Part shown: positions 1 through 11,215 of the stretch, one piece after another
How the letters are laid out: the number at the start of each line of letters is the position of its first letter
Numbering within the stretch: the stretch's first letter is position 1
DNA from: Rostratula benghalensis
Lineage: Eukaryota; Chordata; Aves; Charadriiformes; Rostratulidae
DNA: 64,000 nt
Direction: 5' to 3'
Assembly (NCBI GenBank): GCA_013399305.1
Contig: VXAI01000015.1
Coordinates: 2,393,329 to 2,457,328 of the forward strand
Position numbers and translations under genes: made by a program
The notes under the pieces: generated by a model
Database searches by the model: none
What the model was told of the DNA's origin: nothing
Seen by the model: the letters and a program-made list of their open reading frames with translations, nothing else

Positions 1-629
1 TGAGGATGTGGTTGATAGGCACTTAAGAGCTTCTTTTGAAACCACAAACCCCATGTTGTTGGGGTTTTTTTTCTTTACTTTTCAGTCACTGTTACTTTTG
101 CTGGAATAATGGAAAAATTATTTGGTTTGTGGCATTTTCTTAGAATCAGACTGAATTAAGGGGTGGCCATAAATACCACAAAGGGTGGTGAGGTGCTCAA
201 ATGCTGGACTTGGAGGGGTTGTTTTGGAGTGCTGCAGGTTTTTCCTATTCCAGCTGCTCTGGTGACTCTAAGGAAAGCAGAAACAGAGTGACCTGTGCAG
301 CGTACTGGGCTCTTCCAGACTATCCCAGAGCAGCTCAGTGGGGTGGCAGGATCCCTGCTGCATGTGTTAGATTAGATAGTGAAAACAGATGATTTTCTTA
401 TCACTGCGCACAGCATATTTTGCAGTTTGGTTTTAAGTCTTTCTGTTGCAAAGTGCACTTGCTGCAGCAAAAATGTATTTACATGCTCAAATGGAAGAGA
501 CTGAATTAAATGCCACCTTTTGCCACCATCAATGCATTTGGCCTTAGCATTTGGCAGTGAAGATGCTCTTCAGGGTGGCAGAGGCTTCTACAAATGTGGG
601 CCTTGTGTTGATTAATAAAGATGTGGGGC

Positions 630-642
630 TTTTTTTTTTTTT
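630..642 (+). repeat. Poly-T run (T13)
   Basis: Uninterrupted run of 13 T in otherwise mixed sequence. It is one of 17 T runs of at least ten bases on this strand. No retroposon body is recognised beside it. Confidence 0.95.
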
Positions 643-1122
643 GTTTAGATTTGGTGATTTGGAAAGTAGTTGCTCACCAGAGGAAGCCTCTTAATCCATG
701 TTTCCCTGCATCAGAGCACCTACCAGATGGGATTTTCTTTTCTTCTCAGCATCAGAGAAGGCCTTAAATGGCTGTGCGAGCTGCATGCTGGCTTTCCCTG
801 CCAATAAACCCCTGATGGTAATCATGGCCACGTGGTCAGTGTCCTTGATCCGAAATTTGTCATCGTGCGTTACGGCTCACAAAGCCTTGGCTCGGTCTTT
901 CAGCTGGAGTATTAAACCTGATGACAGATGCCAGCTCTTCCAGCTCTGTTGTGGTCTCTGGAGTGAGCGGGATCGTGAGTGTTTTGCCGGCTAAATAAGG
1001 GCTTCAGCGTAGCGTTGGGGAAAGGCAATGGGAAGTGTGTTTGCTTCCAGTTTGAGCATGGGCTTCAGCACTTGGTGGTGGTTTGAGCAGTTTATGTGGA
1101 GATATGATGGTGTGTGGTGGGG

Positions 1123-1164
1123 GACAGACAGACACACACACGATGGACGGACAGACAGACATGT
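1123..1164 (+). repeat. Degenerate (GACA)n / CA simple repeat
   Basis: Two short arrays of GACA units are joined by a (CA) stretch and a GATGGACG interruption. Directly visible low-complexity DNA and a candidate polymorphic microsatellite. The reverse strand translates to an artificial cysteine/valine-rich frame that should not be taken as coding. Confidence 0.85.
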
Positions 1165-4015
1165 GACTCCTTTGGCCTGGAGCCTGGGGTACAAAAAGGT
1201 GCAAGGACCAAGCCCTGCCTGGCTCCTGGGACCTGAGTGCCTGCTGCCCTTGGAGGCCCCGGACAGGACATCTCACGGGGATTTGTCCCTCTTTAGGGAT
1301 GATGTATACCCAGCAGCAAAGTGTGGAAGGTCTCATTTTCTTTATTTATTTACTCTGGGAAAAGACCCATTTCTTGTATTTTTGTGGAACAACAGAGACT
1401 AAATCTAAATGCTTGAGGCTTTAAAGTAAAATAAATATTTTTTTAAAAAAGGGAAAAATGTTTAATTCTGTTTCCAAGATGTTCCTGTGTTTAAATCTGC
1501 AATCTAAGTAGGGCTCTTGAGTGTTTTTCTAAAACAAATTATTACCTGGTAAGATCAGGGAAAGTGATTTCAAAACCTTTTCCCAGTATCCAGAGCATCA
1601 CAAAGCAGAACTACAGCCCAAAAACTTAAACCCCAAACCACTTCTGAATGGCAGGTGTAAAAGCAGCTTAGGTGAGAAGATGCCTGAACATGTATAATTT
1701 GTAGGTGGATAAGTAGCAATGAAGTATGGTGTTTCCTGCTTTTTCAGAGGGTTTTTAGTGGGCTGGCTGATCATGATCTCCCAAGGTAACGAGTAAGGAT
1801 AGGAAACGATGCCTGTGGCTCCAGGGAAGGAATGCGGAGAAAAGAGGCAGGAGGATAAATAAATGAACAAGGATTAGAGATTGTAGCTCCTGTGGTCGAA
1901 GGACTCTGTAGGAGGTCACCTCTGCTGGCCTGACAGTGTTACGTAGGTGCCATCCTACAACCATCCCATGTAAATGGTTGCTTTTGGCCTTTCCCTGGAA
2001 GCCAGGGTTTGTCTGATGGAGACCCTTGAGCTTGCATTTAATTTAACATTAAAACCTGATCCCCTTGGAAGTAAAACTATTTTTTGCCTCCTTCTTGCTA
2101 AGGGGATTTATAGCCCTGCTCAAAGAGTTGTCGGTGATGCCATGATGTCATGGTGTATGATGAAATTTGTGCTCTGCTCCTCCGTGCTCACCTCAAGCCT
2201 CTTCTGCACACGTACAGACCCTTAGATACTAAACCAGCAAAAGGTGTCAAAGTGCAGCCGAGCTACTGTGATATACAGCACTCTCAAACTCTTTCCTGTG
2301 TTACCTTTCCTGACCTTGGTCACTTGGATGTTGCTGCAAAATGAACTGCAGAGCACAGTGCTGGTGGATTTATAGTGGGCAAAGCTATCTGCAATGCACA
2401 TATCTTATGGAGTAAATATTCTAGGGGGAGAAATAACGCGTAGCTTGCTGATCTGTTTGTCTCTAACATCTTTAGTGTGTTGGGGATTTTTTTTATGCAA
2501 ACTCTGAGCTGCAGAAATAAATTAACCCTGAGGTCTTGGGGTTTCTCCCCAGCTCTTTAGCTTTCAGAGCCAGAGAGACCTGTATGCTCTGCCAAGAAAG
2601 ATGGACATTGGTTGGTGACACTTAGCCTGTCATCTCCTGTCCCTTGGGACCCATTGATGAGACTTGGGAATTGATGCTTTTGAACCATGGGAATTAATGC
2701 CTCTGGGCTGTTCAGAGTGCAGCTCAGCCCCTAGACTGCATGGTTAACTAAATTGGTTACAAAACAGATCTGTCTAAATTGGAGCAAGCCCCTTTGTGTG
2801 GACACTCCTAAATCAGTTTAAGAGTGGCCGGTATTGATTTTAACTTAATGTGGTTTGTTACTGAAGTAAGCTGGATCAATAGTGCTAAATAGGTGCAATT
2901 TCTTGTGTTGACTATGCCATGGAAACTTTCATAGAAAAGATGAGTAGAAGAGGACTGAGTTCATTCTCTTGTTGCTTCCCCGTGATCATTAGTCAATTTT
3001 TATGGCCAGCTTTGTATTTTTCCTTAAAAGATATCCCTTTGAAGGGAGAGGAGGAAATATAGAATCCAAATCCACTGTACCAGGAGATTTCTAGGAATGC
3101 AAACTCTTGTTTCCCCTATTTACCACCTATAATTTTGAACCAGGAATCCATGCAGGGGGCCAGTACCTAAAGTTGTCCAAAGAAAGGATGCCACGTTGTT
3201 CAGGCAGTGCCCAGAGCTGTGTTTTGGGCAGACTTTCTACACAGTCCTGGGGAAATCATGAGGCCCTTCAGCTTCACTTACGCAGGAGCACTGCTGGCTC
3301 TGTGTGGCACGTTTAGAAATTTTCTTGCACTAATGAAATTAAGAGAAGGGCACAGAAACAGCTTTGAGGGGATCCCTGTATGCAGGCTTATAGCCCTCGC
3401 ACCAAAGGGTCCCTGTGCTCTCCCTCAGTGTAAGCAAGATGAGTAGCATCTGAGGTCCCATCAGGAAGAATGGAGTGTAGAATCACGGTAATGGGAAAGA
3501 GCTGCCTTGACTCCTCATTAGGACTTGCTTCATTGAATCCAATGAGGATCTTTGCCTTCGACCTCTCTGCAAGAAGCATTTAGTACTGTCAGTACTGTGG
3601 ATTTCCCCCTCATGCATTATGCAGCAAGCCTTGCTTTCTCGTTGCTGTTCCAATGTTACTGAGTTCAGTGCCTTTATTATAACTCTCGGAGTTTAGCTAT
3701 GAAGCTTCATTTATTGTAACAGCTATCATCAATTATGGATCTATGATGGCCCTCCAAAGCCTTGTATGGAGCCCCTCCTGGCCCTTGTGGACAAGTGCCT
3801 CCCTGCCTTGTTAGCCCAGTGATGCCTGTGGTGCCCCAAGGCTGCTCCGTGCCTCTGGAGGGGCTGGTGGAGGGGCCAGGCTGGTTGTCACTTCACACCT
3901 CTCCTGCTCCCATAGCCTTTGCAGCAGGAGAAATCCAGATACTGGATTGCACATACTGACAGATCACCTGTGTGTGAATGTTTAGTCTCCACCAGGTCTC
4001 AGGCAGGTTTTCCTT

Positions 4016-4029
4016 CCCCCCCCCCCCCC
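4016..4029 (+). repeat. Poly-C run (C14)
   Basis: Fourteen consecutive C preceded by a short pyrimidine tract (TTTTCCTT) and followed by TTCC. The opposite strand is a G14 tract capable of quadruplex formation. Length is probably unstable and prone to sequencing error. Confidence 0.95.
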
Positions 4030-7018
4030 TTCCAAATTTCATCCCTGAAAGACACATGATAGAGGTACTCTCATGCTCAGCTCATTGCCATGCACATCAC
4101 AGTCAAAATCTCATTTTCATTCCAGAAACAAAAGGTCTGTCAACTTGTTTAACTGCACAGAAAACACCAAACAAGAAATAAAGCCCAATTAAGAATAAAG
4201 AGAAGGAAGAGGCTCAGTGTAATAGATTGTTTTGGTAAGTGGTTTCGTCAGCTCCATTTGCAAGCTGTTGCTATGTGAACCTGCTGCAGGACCAGGGCTG
4301 GCTTAGGTGCAGGCAGGGCAGGCAGCGTTGCTGTGGGGGGCTGCTGGCTCCCAGTTCTGGAGGCAATGGAGACATGGATTGCCTTTCCCAGGAGTGGTTG
4401 TGCCATCAGACACCAAATGGCCCTTCTCGCTGGTGGGGATAAGCCACCAGCTTTCTGCCATCAGTGTGTTCCACAGGGGCAACCCCACTGTGAGCTGCTA
4501 TTGGGATGTGCTTCTGAGGCTCTGCCCTGGTAGTAGCAAGACAGCAGATGGAGGAGGCCACTGCCACCATGGCTGGTAGTCTTCATGTAGGTACTTACAG
4601 GTTATTCTTGAGGATGGCCCTGCTCTTGTGGGTTTCTCACAAGCTTTCCTTTGACTTTTCCTGTCCCTTCCAGAGATGACCACTTCAAGCAACAGTTCTG
4701 CTTTATGATGCATTAAGACTTGGAAATGTGCCATTCATCACAGCTGTGCATTCGAGCTAGTGTGATTATTTTGGGAAGTGAACCATGGTGATTTGTGTGC
4801 ATGTATTTTATTGGCGAGCAGGATGTTCCCTATCTACCTCTCCCTGCCTGTCTAAATTTGCATTGGTTAATAAAATGGATAATGTTCAATGACTTCTTGA
4901 TGGGTGAACAAGATTTGGCATACAGGATGTAGTAGCTTTTCATGAAGACTAAAATTTCATCCTGGGAGATTGAACCCTCTGTGGCAGCCATACACAATCC
5001 ATAATAACAGAAGCTTTTAACCCATCCATAATTGCTTTCATATAGAAAATGATTGCTGTAAGTTAACTTCATAATTCTAAATCAGTGGCTCTCAGTAGGA
5101 TTTCAAATGCTTTAATTTGCCCTGAATTATCTGTAGAACTCACAGGCAGTTCATCTGTGCTCTTTTCTGATTATATTCTTTGTCACTCTGACCCAAACTT
5201 AGTCTATTTAATTTTTGTCTCCTCTTTCTGAAAATAGACCCATTTTCAACAATATCGTGCCAGTGGTAATGATTCTGACTTGTGCCTGCCTGTGGATGAT
5301 GCTCTCTCAATCTCACTCCTTTGGAGGCCAGCCCATGCTTGGACCCGTGGTATTACTGACTTAGTTGGGAGGTAACCTTGGGTTGAAGGTGTGAGTACCC
5401 ACCAACAGGGCATGAGGCCAACCCAAGCAAGATATTGCAGTGGTGACACCTGGGTTGCTTCATGTCATGATTTCTCTTCTTCAGCTGCAAGAAGGGGGAA
5501 AGGATGTCATGGCTGGCTCTGTGTAGCCAGCATGTGGGGATTCCTGAGCACAGCTTCAGATGTACCATGATAACACATACTGTGTGGATGTGGTGTCAAT
5601 ATGGGAGTACCTCCCTAATGAGGACAAAGCTCATGGCTGAGTTGCTTGACAGTCCCAAAATGAGCAGGGTGGCCACTCCTCCCCTTATGGCAGCAGCCAG
5701 CTTGTGTGATGTTGAAAGACAGCAGATGAAGGGATTGAATTCGGCTTGTCTCTAGAACTGTACATCTGTGTCAGCTCTCTGCTAAATCAATAAACAGGAT
5801 GCTGATGGAAAAATACTTTTTGGCTTCTTATGTCTTTATGCATCAAGCTGATGGGACGATGAGAAGCTCAGATGGTAGCCGGCATTGCAGTGTGGCTGGC
5901 GGCTGAATTTTTTGTCAAATCGTAGGTAAGGGCTGGGTCTTGGAGGATGCTGGGAGGTTGCTCCCACAGAGAAGAAGGCGGCAGTCATGTGGATTCCTCT
6001 TTGCTGGTAGGTACTATGCAATTTGGATAGAAATCTTCAACCACGGAGCCTGAGGTACAGCATCAAGAAGTGGAGAAAAATCACTTTGCATGTTCCAACA
6101 GACTAACAAATTACCTATGGAAATGCACTTGAGAATATTCTGCAGTAATTGGATTTCAGCTCTTGTTTCAGTGTATGTGCCCCCAGGCTGTGAAGGTAAA
6201 AGGACTCCACTGAAATGCTTTGAAATGTTCTTCTGGCACCTACAAAATGTGTTTACTATTAAAAAGTGAAACCTGCAAGTCAGAACGCTGCTAAGTGCAG
6301 TTTAAAAACAAAATTGCACCCCTGCAGCATAGCTCAGGGTGCTGAAGCATCTGGTTTATCCAGACAGTCTCAAGCCAGAAACACTCCTGTGACCTGAGTG
6401 GAGAAGTCTTGTCTGCTGTCCTCTGCCAGGGTAACAGGGACACATCTGCCTTGTGCACTTGGATGTAGAGCAGGAACTCTTAAACAACAGCTGGTTTAGG
6501 TTGAGGAGTCTATGTGGCCTGGAGCAGACTAAGAAACACACAGGAGGGTTTGCAGGATGAGTTCTTCTTGGTTTGGTACCTCTTGGATGTGCTGGTCCTA
6601 CACCTGGTCCCAAAGTTGCTCTTTGCAGGCTTGAAATACATAAAAGATGCTGCTTTGCAGAGCATGGGGAGCAATGGCTCCTTAAAGTACCTGTAAGGTG
6701 TTTGATACAGAACAGGCGTGCTCTTGGGAAGCTGACCTGAGATGTTTGGTACTTTTTCTTCAAATGCTGGTGCCATCTCCAGTCCTGACCTTGATGCTGA
6801 AACTGCAGATCAGATAATGAGGAATAAGTTGTTGTGCTGTGCTGAACTGAGTTTGACATAGAAAAAGGGGGCGATTTGAGGTGACAACAAGTTGGCTAGA
6901 ATTGAGTCCAGATGCATATAAAGTATTCTTACATTTGGAAGCAGAAAGGAAATAAAGCCTTTTTCCTTAGTCATGCATATGTCACAAATCTGAAGCTATG
7001 TGTGTTTTGTGGTTGTTC
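4030..7018. other. Non-coding unique sequence
   Basis: No recognisable gene or repeat end. The longest open frame is 167 codons on the minus strand (6356-6859). It is rich in Ser, His, Cys and Pro with no domain I recognise, and it overlaps shorter frames in other phases (6510-6776 minus, 6514-6696 plus). That is typical of chance openness. The block carries many AATAAA/ATTAAA-like hexamers that cannot be assigned to a transcript. Confidence 0.55.
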
Positions 7019-7040
7019 TTTTTTTTTTTTTTTTTTTTTT
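7019..7040 (+). repeat. Poly-T run (T22)
   Basis: Uninterrupted run of 22 T, followed by GTTTTAAATG. It could be the reverse of a retroposed poly-A tail or a simple-sequence expansion. No retroposon body or flanking target-site duplication is recognised. Confidence 0.95.
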
Positions 7041-8520
7041 GTTTTAAATGTCGTAAGTGTCCAAGTTTAGGTTATCAATGGCCACATGCTGCAGTCGTAC
7101 GTTCAACTGAGCATTGCTCTCTCTGTTTCAGAGGGGAAGTAAACTGGGACAGAAAGGACTAGCATCCCAAGAGCTGCATGTTGTCGCAGACAGAGTGATT
7201 AACTTCACTTGTAAGAGAGAAGTAGTGAAATATTTATTAAGGTAAAAAGTGATTTAACAAATTTAGTAGTAAATGTGACAGTGTTTTATGAGATTCAAGG
7301 GCAAAGTACACTTGATTATGTACGCATAGAGGACAGGGTCAGACAAACTGTTATGGACATCCTCCCACTGAGTCAGAAAGGAACCCCTTGCTTTCTAAAC
7401 TCCTCAGAGAGGAGTCTGGGTGCAGCTGCATCCAGTTGTAGTCCCAGATTTGGTCAATGGTTTATGTCTAAAGGATAATATATGTGCAGTCAATCCCTTA
7501 CAGTACTTAGCTAGGATTTCAAAATTTAGCATGCTATTCGTCGCTTACCAAGAGTCTGTTGCAGCAGGGAATCTCTCAGCCTCGAGGAGTAGAACCTTAA
7601 GTGAGTGTTCTCACTGAAGAGGATATCCTGGTGTGCAGCCACTGTCATAGAGGAGAGCTCAAAAGGCTCTTGAGCTGTCTTATTTATAGAGTAAGATAAT
7701 TGACCTATAGCCATATTCTCATGGGAACAAAGTATCTAGGTCCCCGCTCCAGTGTTCTGGCTGTGTTGCCAGCCATCCCCCAAAGTTCAGGTGCAACTTA
7801 TCGCAACTCATGTTGTGATGACCATGATGACCATGGCCCAAGCAGGAGCCAGGCAGGTGGGGAAGAGCAGGAGACAAAAAGGGAGAGCACACCACCACAT
7901 ATGTACAGCTCTGAATCAAACTCTGAATTTAAAACTTGGTACTCTAAGATGATGATTTTTGATAATGAGAGGGGTCCTATGGGAACCTCTCTTCAGGGGT
8001 CATCTTCAACTTGTTTTGCACAGAAAGACGTTTCTAAAATTCTAGAGAACAATAAAACACAAAGGTCCCTAACGTGAAAAGTAGGACTTTGGTTTTTGTA
8101 AGGCTTTTGAGTGTAAGACAGCAGTTTTGTTACACCTGTGGGGAAACGGGAATTTTAATTCCTATGTGAAGATGGTAATTTGGCTGCTTCCAGAGCTGAA
8201 ATCACCCATAAGTTGTGGGTCACCTATAAGCAGAGATGACCGAGAGTCACTGTCTTTCCCCCAAGATTTACTTTTTGGCTGAAGATAGCAGCTGGACATT
8301 GAAACCTGCACACATCCCTCTGAAACTTTCAGACCTCTCCACTCTTTGGAAGGAGCCAAAAGCAAACCTGGCCCTGGCAACTGCTCTGGTTTGCCTTGTG
8401 GGGGCTATGTGGAGGGAAATAAATCTGTTCTGCCGACTGAGGCAACTAGTTCTGTGGGTTTATAAATGCTCCAATTGAGTGTTTTGACATGGCAGTCGGA
8501 TATAGTTAATCTTTCCCTTG
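7041..8520. other. Non-coding unique sequence
   Basis: No repeat family or gene recognised. The longest frame (7700-8077, plus, 125 codons) has unremarkable composition and overlapping frames on both strands. The segment ends at a small CpG-containing patch annotated separately. Confidence 0.55.
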
Positions 8521-8610
8521 ACCTCCCGATACCGGAGCGCGGGCTGAAACCGCTAGTTAAGCACGTCTGTCTCCTGTTGTACCATTCGCGCTCCAGCGCA
8601 CCGCCTAATC
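8521..8610. promoter_or_regulatory. CpG-rich patch with inverted repeat, possible regulatory element
   Basis: A short patch carries nine CpG dinucleotides in surroundings that are largely CpG-poor. It contains an 8-bp perfect inverted repeat, GGAGCGCG at 8534-8541 and CGCGCTCC at 8587-8594, with a 45-bp loop. Retained CpGs in CpG-depleted vertebrate DNA suggest either constraint with low methylation or recent arrival. No TATA box, transcript or known element is recognised, so the regulatory reading is inference. Confidence 0.25.
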
Positions 8611-8809
8611 AAGTGTAATATATCTCTGGGTAAAACACACACAGTGCTTTTCACAGCTATTTAAACAAAAAACAGACCTCGGTGCATTAGTTACATACAC
8701 AAGCCACACAGAATTGCTGTTCCTGTGGTTAAGGAAGAAATTGGAGGGGCTGGGTTTACCCTTGGGAGGAGGTGTGGGAAAGGTGTGGGAAATGTTTGTT
8801 TCTGCCTGC

Positions 8810-8953
8810 CCAAATATGAGAAACACCTGCTTGGTATCATCCAAAAGGACATGCATCCTGTTGGGTGGGTGGTTTTGTGGCCAAATATGAAAAATACTAC
8901 CCCCTTGGTGTCATCACAAAAGATGTGCATCCTGATGGGTGTATGGTTTTGTG
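8810..8953 (+). repeat. 72-bp tandem duplication (two diverged copies)
   Basis: Two head-to-tail units, 8810-8880 (71 bp) and 8881-8953 (73 bp), both begin CCAAATATGA, contain TTGGTRTCATC and RCATCCTGWTGGGTG, and end GGTTTTGTG. The first bases of a third unit (CCAA) follow at 8954. The copies differ by several substitutions and small indels, so the duplication is not very recent. The periodic minus-strand frames here (8605-8957) are a by-product of the repeat. Confidence 0.9.
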
Positions 8954-9782
8954 CCAATAGTCCCAGACTGAAATTTAAGTCAGGTGGGATTCACTCTGGG
9001 TGAGGTCAGAAGGATCTTTGTGCAGAGGCCGCACAAATTACCTTATCTCTGTGTCTGGTATTGATAAGCCTTTCCTACAGCGAAGGGTAGCTCAGGAAGT
9101 GGTCAAATTTGTGCAGGACAGTAAGCAACGAGGATTAGAGGCGCAGTATTTATTTGAATTACTGGGCTTTGCTGTTTAGCAGCAAGCTGGATCTGTAAAA
9201 TATGCCGTCCACTGAGGGTTGAGGATGACTCCGGTATCTCAGACCAATCTTTCTTTGCAAACCTAGGAAGACCCATTTGCTTTTGTTAGATTTATTCATC
9301 CCAACTTTGCTCGGAAATAACTGGGAATGTTTTGATAAGAGCTCTATTAAGGGATGCTCTGTTTTTAAAAGCAGCAGAGGATGTCTGTGTGCAGCAACCA
9401 TAAAGGTGAGGCAGGCAAACCACAGGAGCCCTGAAATTGGGCATCTGGGTGAGCCATTGTATGGAGGGAGGGAGGTGACAGGAAGGTCACTGAAGGGAAC
9501 AGCAGTTAGGCTGGTACAGATGGCTTTGATGGGACCTGTGATTTTTGGAACATAAGGCCTTGCTAAGGAACCAGGGAAATTGGTCCAGGAGTGTCCACAG
9601 GGAAGCTCATAAGACAACCTGGAAAAGAAAAAGTCATGCAGGAATTGAAAAAAGAAAATGGGAAAAGAAAACCCCCATGTGTTTCAGCATCGATTAAAAT
9701 ACTGGTTGGGTTTGCAAGACAGTTGTACCAAAAGTGTACAAGGTGGTCTGTGACTTCTTAACTAAGGAATTAAGTGATTTAC
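8954..9782. other. Non-coding unique sequence
   Basis: No recognisable repeat or gene. A 152-codon minus-strand frame (9159-9617) is the longest opening. It has no identifiable domain, and a 92-codon frame overlaps it on the plus strand (9277-9555). It is most likely chance. Confidence 0.5.
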
Positions 9783-9794
9783 TTTTTTTTTTTT
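9783..9794 (+). repeat. Poly-T run (T12)
   Basis: Run of 12 T followed by CCCCAAG. It forms a pyrimidine tract ending in AG immediately before the CR1-like fragment that follows, so its resemblance to a splice acceptor is probably accidental. Confidence 0.9.
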
Positions 9795-9805
9795 CCCCAA
9801 GAAAC

Positions 9806-9868
9806 ATTGGACTGGACGACCTCCTAATCCTCAAGCAAGCTTTACATTTTCCTATGATACTTCGATAG
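9806..9868 (+). mobile_element. Short CR1 LINE 3' end fragment
   Basis: The segment begins like the conserved CR1 3' UTR (TTGGACTGGACGACCTCCT, related to the usual 'ttggactagatgacctcc' block). It ends in a decayed terminal motif, CTATGATACTTCGATAG, where intact CR1 has repeated ATTCTATG units. The internal part is diverged. Only about 60 bp remain, so this is a severely 5'-truncated, old copy in + orientation. Chance similarity is possible but unlikely given that the two blocks are correctly ordered and spaced. Confidence 0.6.
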
Positions 9869-11117
9869 TTTTCCCCCAAAGGATCCCAGATGCTTCTCCT
9901 GTATTTTTTTTTTTTATTCTAGCCTCCTCTTTGATCTCCCTGGGATATCAGTGGGAATTCATTGATGTGTCTCTATTAAAATTCGACAAAGCTTCTGCTT
10001 GAGAACTCATTTTTACAGAGTAGCTCATCCTGTTGGATATTGAGAAATTACACACCTCGGCATCAAATATATCCTAACCCACCAAAAGTCTTGAATGCTG
10101 AAGTACGAGGTTCCTCCAGGCGGTACAATGTATAAGCCCTATATAAACGTCTGTGTGAAAATAAGATACTTAAATCTTTTTTTGAATCCTTGCTCTCCCA
10201 AACCTATCACGAAGCCTGTCTGTGACCTCTGGGCCTCCTTCACTTCCCAGTGGAATGGAGCTAAGCTCTCCTTTGGGACATGGAGGTGAGACCCGCTGAG
10301 CTGATGGTTATAAAGCTCTTTGAAGGTGAACATTAGCGTGTACCTGCAGGAGCAGCCTGTCTTGTGTGCACTTATTAACATTCAGGGCATGCTCAAATAG
10401 CAGCTCTGTGGCGGTATGTTAACTGTACTGATAAATCTTGTGTAAAAACAACACTCCACTGCACCGTTAAAGCTCCTTCCACCTGGGAACATCAAAGCCC
10501 GACACAAGCATGGCTTGATCCTCGCAGCAGCTGGGGTTGCTTTGTGCCGTGATGCAGACAGAGCCATGGGCACCCAGTGCTGGCCAGGGTGCAGGGACAC
10601 CTCTGAATTGGGGAAGAGGAAGGCAGCTCCTGGGGTCTCATAACAAGGGGCTCTCTGCACCACAATAATGACCTGGCCCCAAGTTTTTATAAGTATAATA
10701 TAAATATGCTCATGGGAGCTGATTGGTGTTTCCCAGGGAAAGGAGGGCAACCTGCAAGTCACTACAAGCAAACTCAGACTTTAGCAACTAAAAAAAAATA
10801 TATCATGGCACGTTTTTTAAGTCTGTGTCTTCCATGCTATGAAAGGTAATTGGATGCCATTCTAAAATTCGAATGGCAATGCATATGAAAGCGGTTGTGC
10901 CAGCACTGAAAGTGGGTGCCTGCTTTGTGCAGAGTGCTACTGGATTGCATCCTGTGGCCTCCTTTAAAGGCTGCAATCCCTTTTAAATGTATTTACCTCC
11001 CCTGAGCTATGGATTCAAAGCAGGAGGTAGCTGTTATTAAACTATTTTTTTTTTCTTTTGCCTTGCAATAAGTTATTTCTGTTAAAAGATGGAAAATCAA
11101 TCAAGGAAAAATCACCA
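9869..11117. other. Non-coding unique sequence
   Basis: Contains a T12 run at 9904-9915. The longest frame is 129 codons on the minus strand (10382-10771), without a recognisable domain. No RNA gene or further repeat end is seen. Confidence 0.5.
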
Positions 11118-11215
11118 GATCACAGAATAATTTTGGTAACAAGGGACCTCTGGAGGTCACGGAATCCAACCTCCTGCTTGAAGCAGGGCTGACCTCAAAG
11201 TTAGATCAGATTGTG
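11118..11215 (-). mobile_element. CR1 LINE 3' end, 5'-truncated
   Basis: Reads as the reverse complement of a CR1 3' UTR: ATCACAGAATAA at the element's 3' terminus, then AAGGGACCTCTGGAGGTCA, TCCAACCTCCTGCTTGAAGC and GCTGACCTCAAAGTTAGATC. These are in the order expected for the common avian CR1 tail, with moderate decay. About 100 bp are left and no coding part survives. Insertion is in minus orientation. Confidence 0.88.

Larger units (their letters stand above)
1..4015. other. Non-coding unique sequence, no gene recognised
   Basis: Mixed-composition unique DNA. Open frames here are short (the longest, 124 codons at 1028-1402 on the + strand, overlaps unrelated minus-strand frames of similar length over 991-1336) and none resembles a known protein. 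Visible landmarks are a T13 run at 630-642 and a degenerate GACA/CA tract near 1123-1164. No CR1 or SINE end, tRNA or snRNA is recognised. It is best read as intergenic or intronic sequence; a distal regulatory role cannot be excluded from sequence alone. Confidence 0.6.

Noticed and set aside
6356..6859. 167-codon minus-strand open frame
   Set aside because: Ser/His/Cys/Pro-rich with no domain, overlapped by frames in two other phases; no splice or promoter context supports it.
9783..9803. T12CCCCAAG as a splice acceptor
   Set aside because: It directly abuts a CR1-like tail and no donor or open segment follows at a sensible distance.
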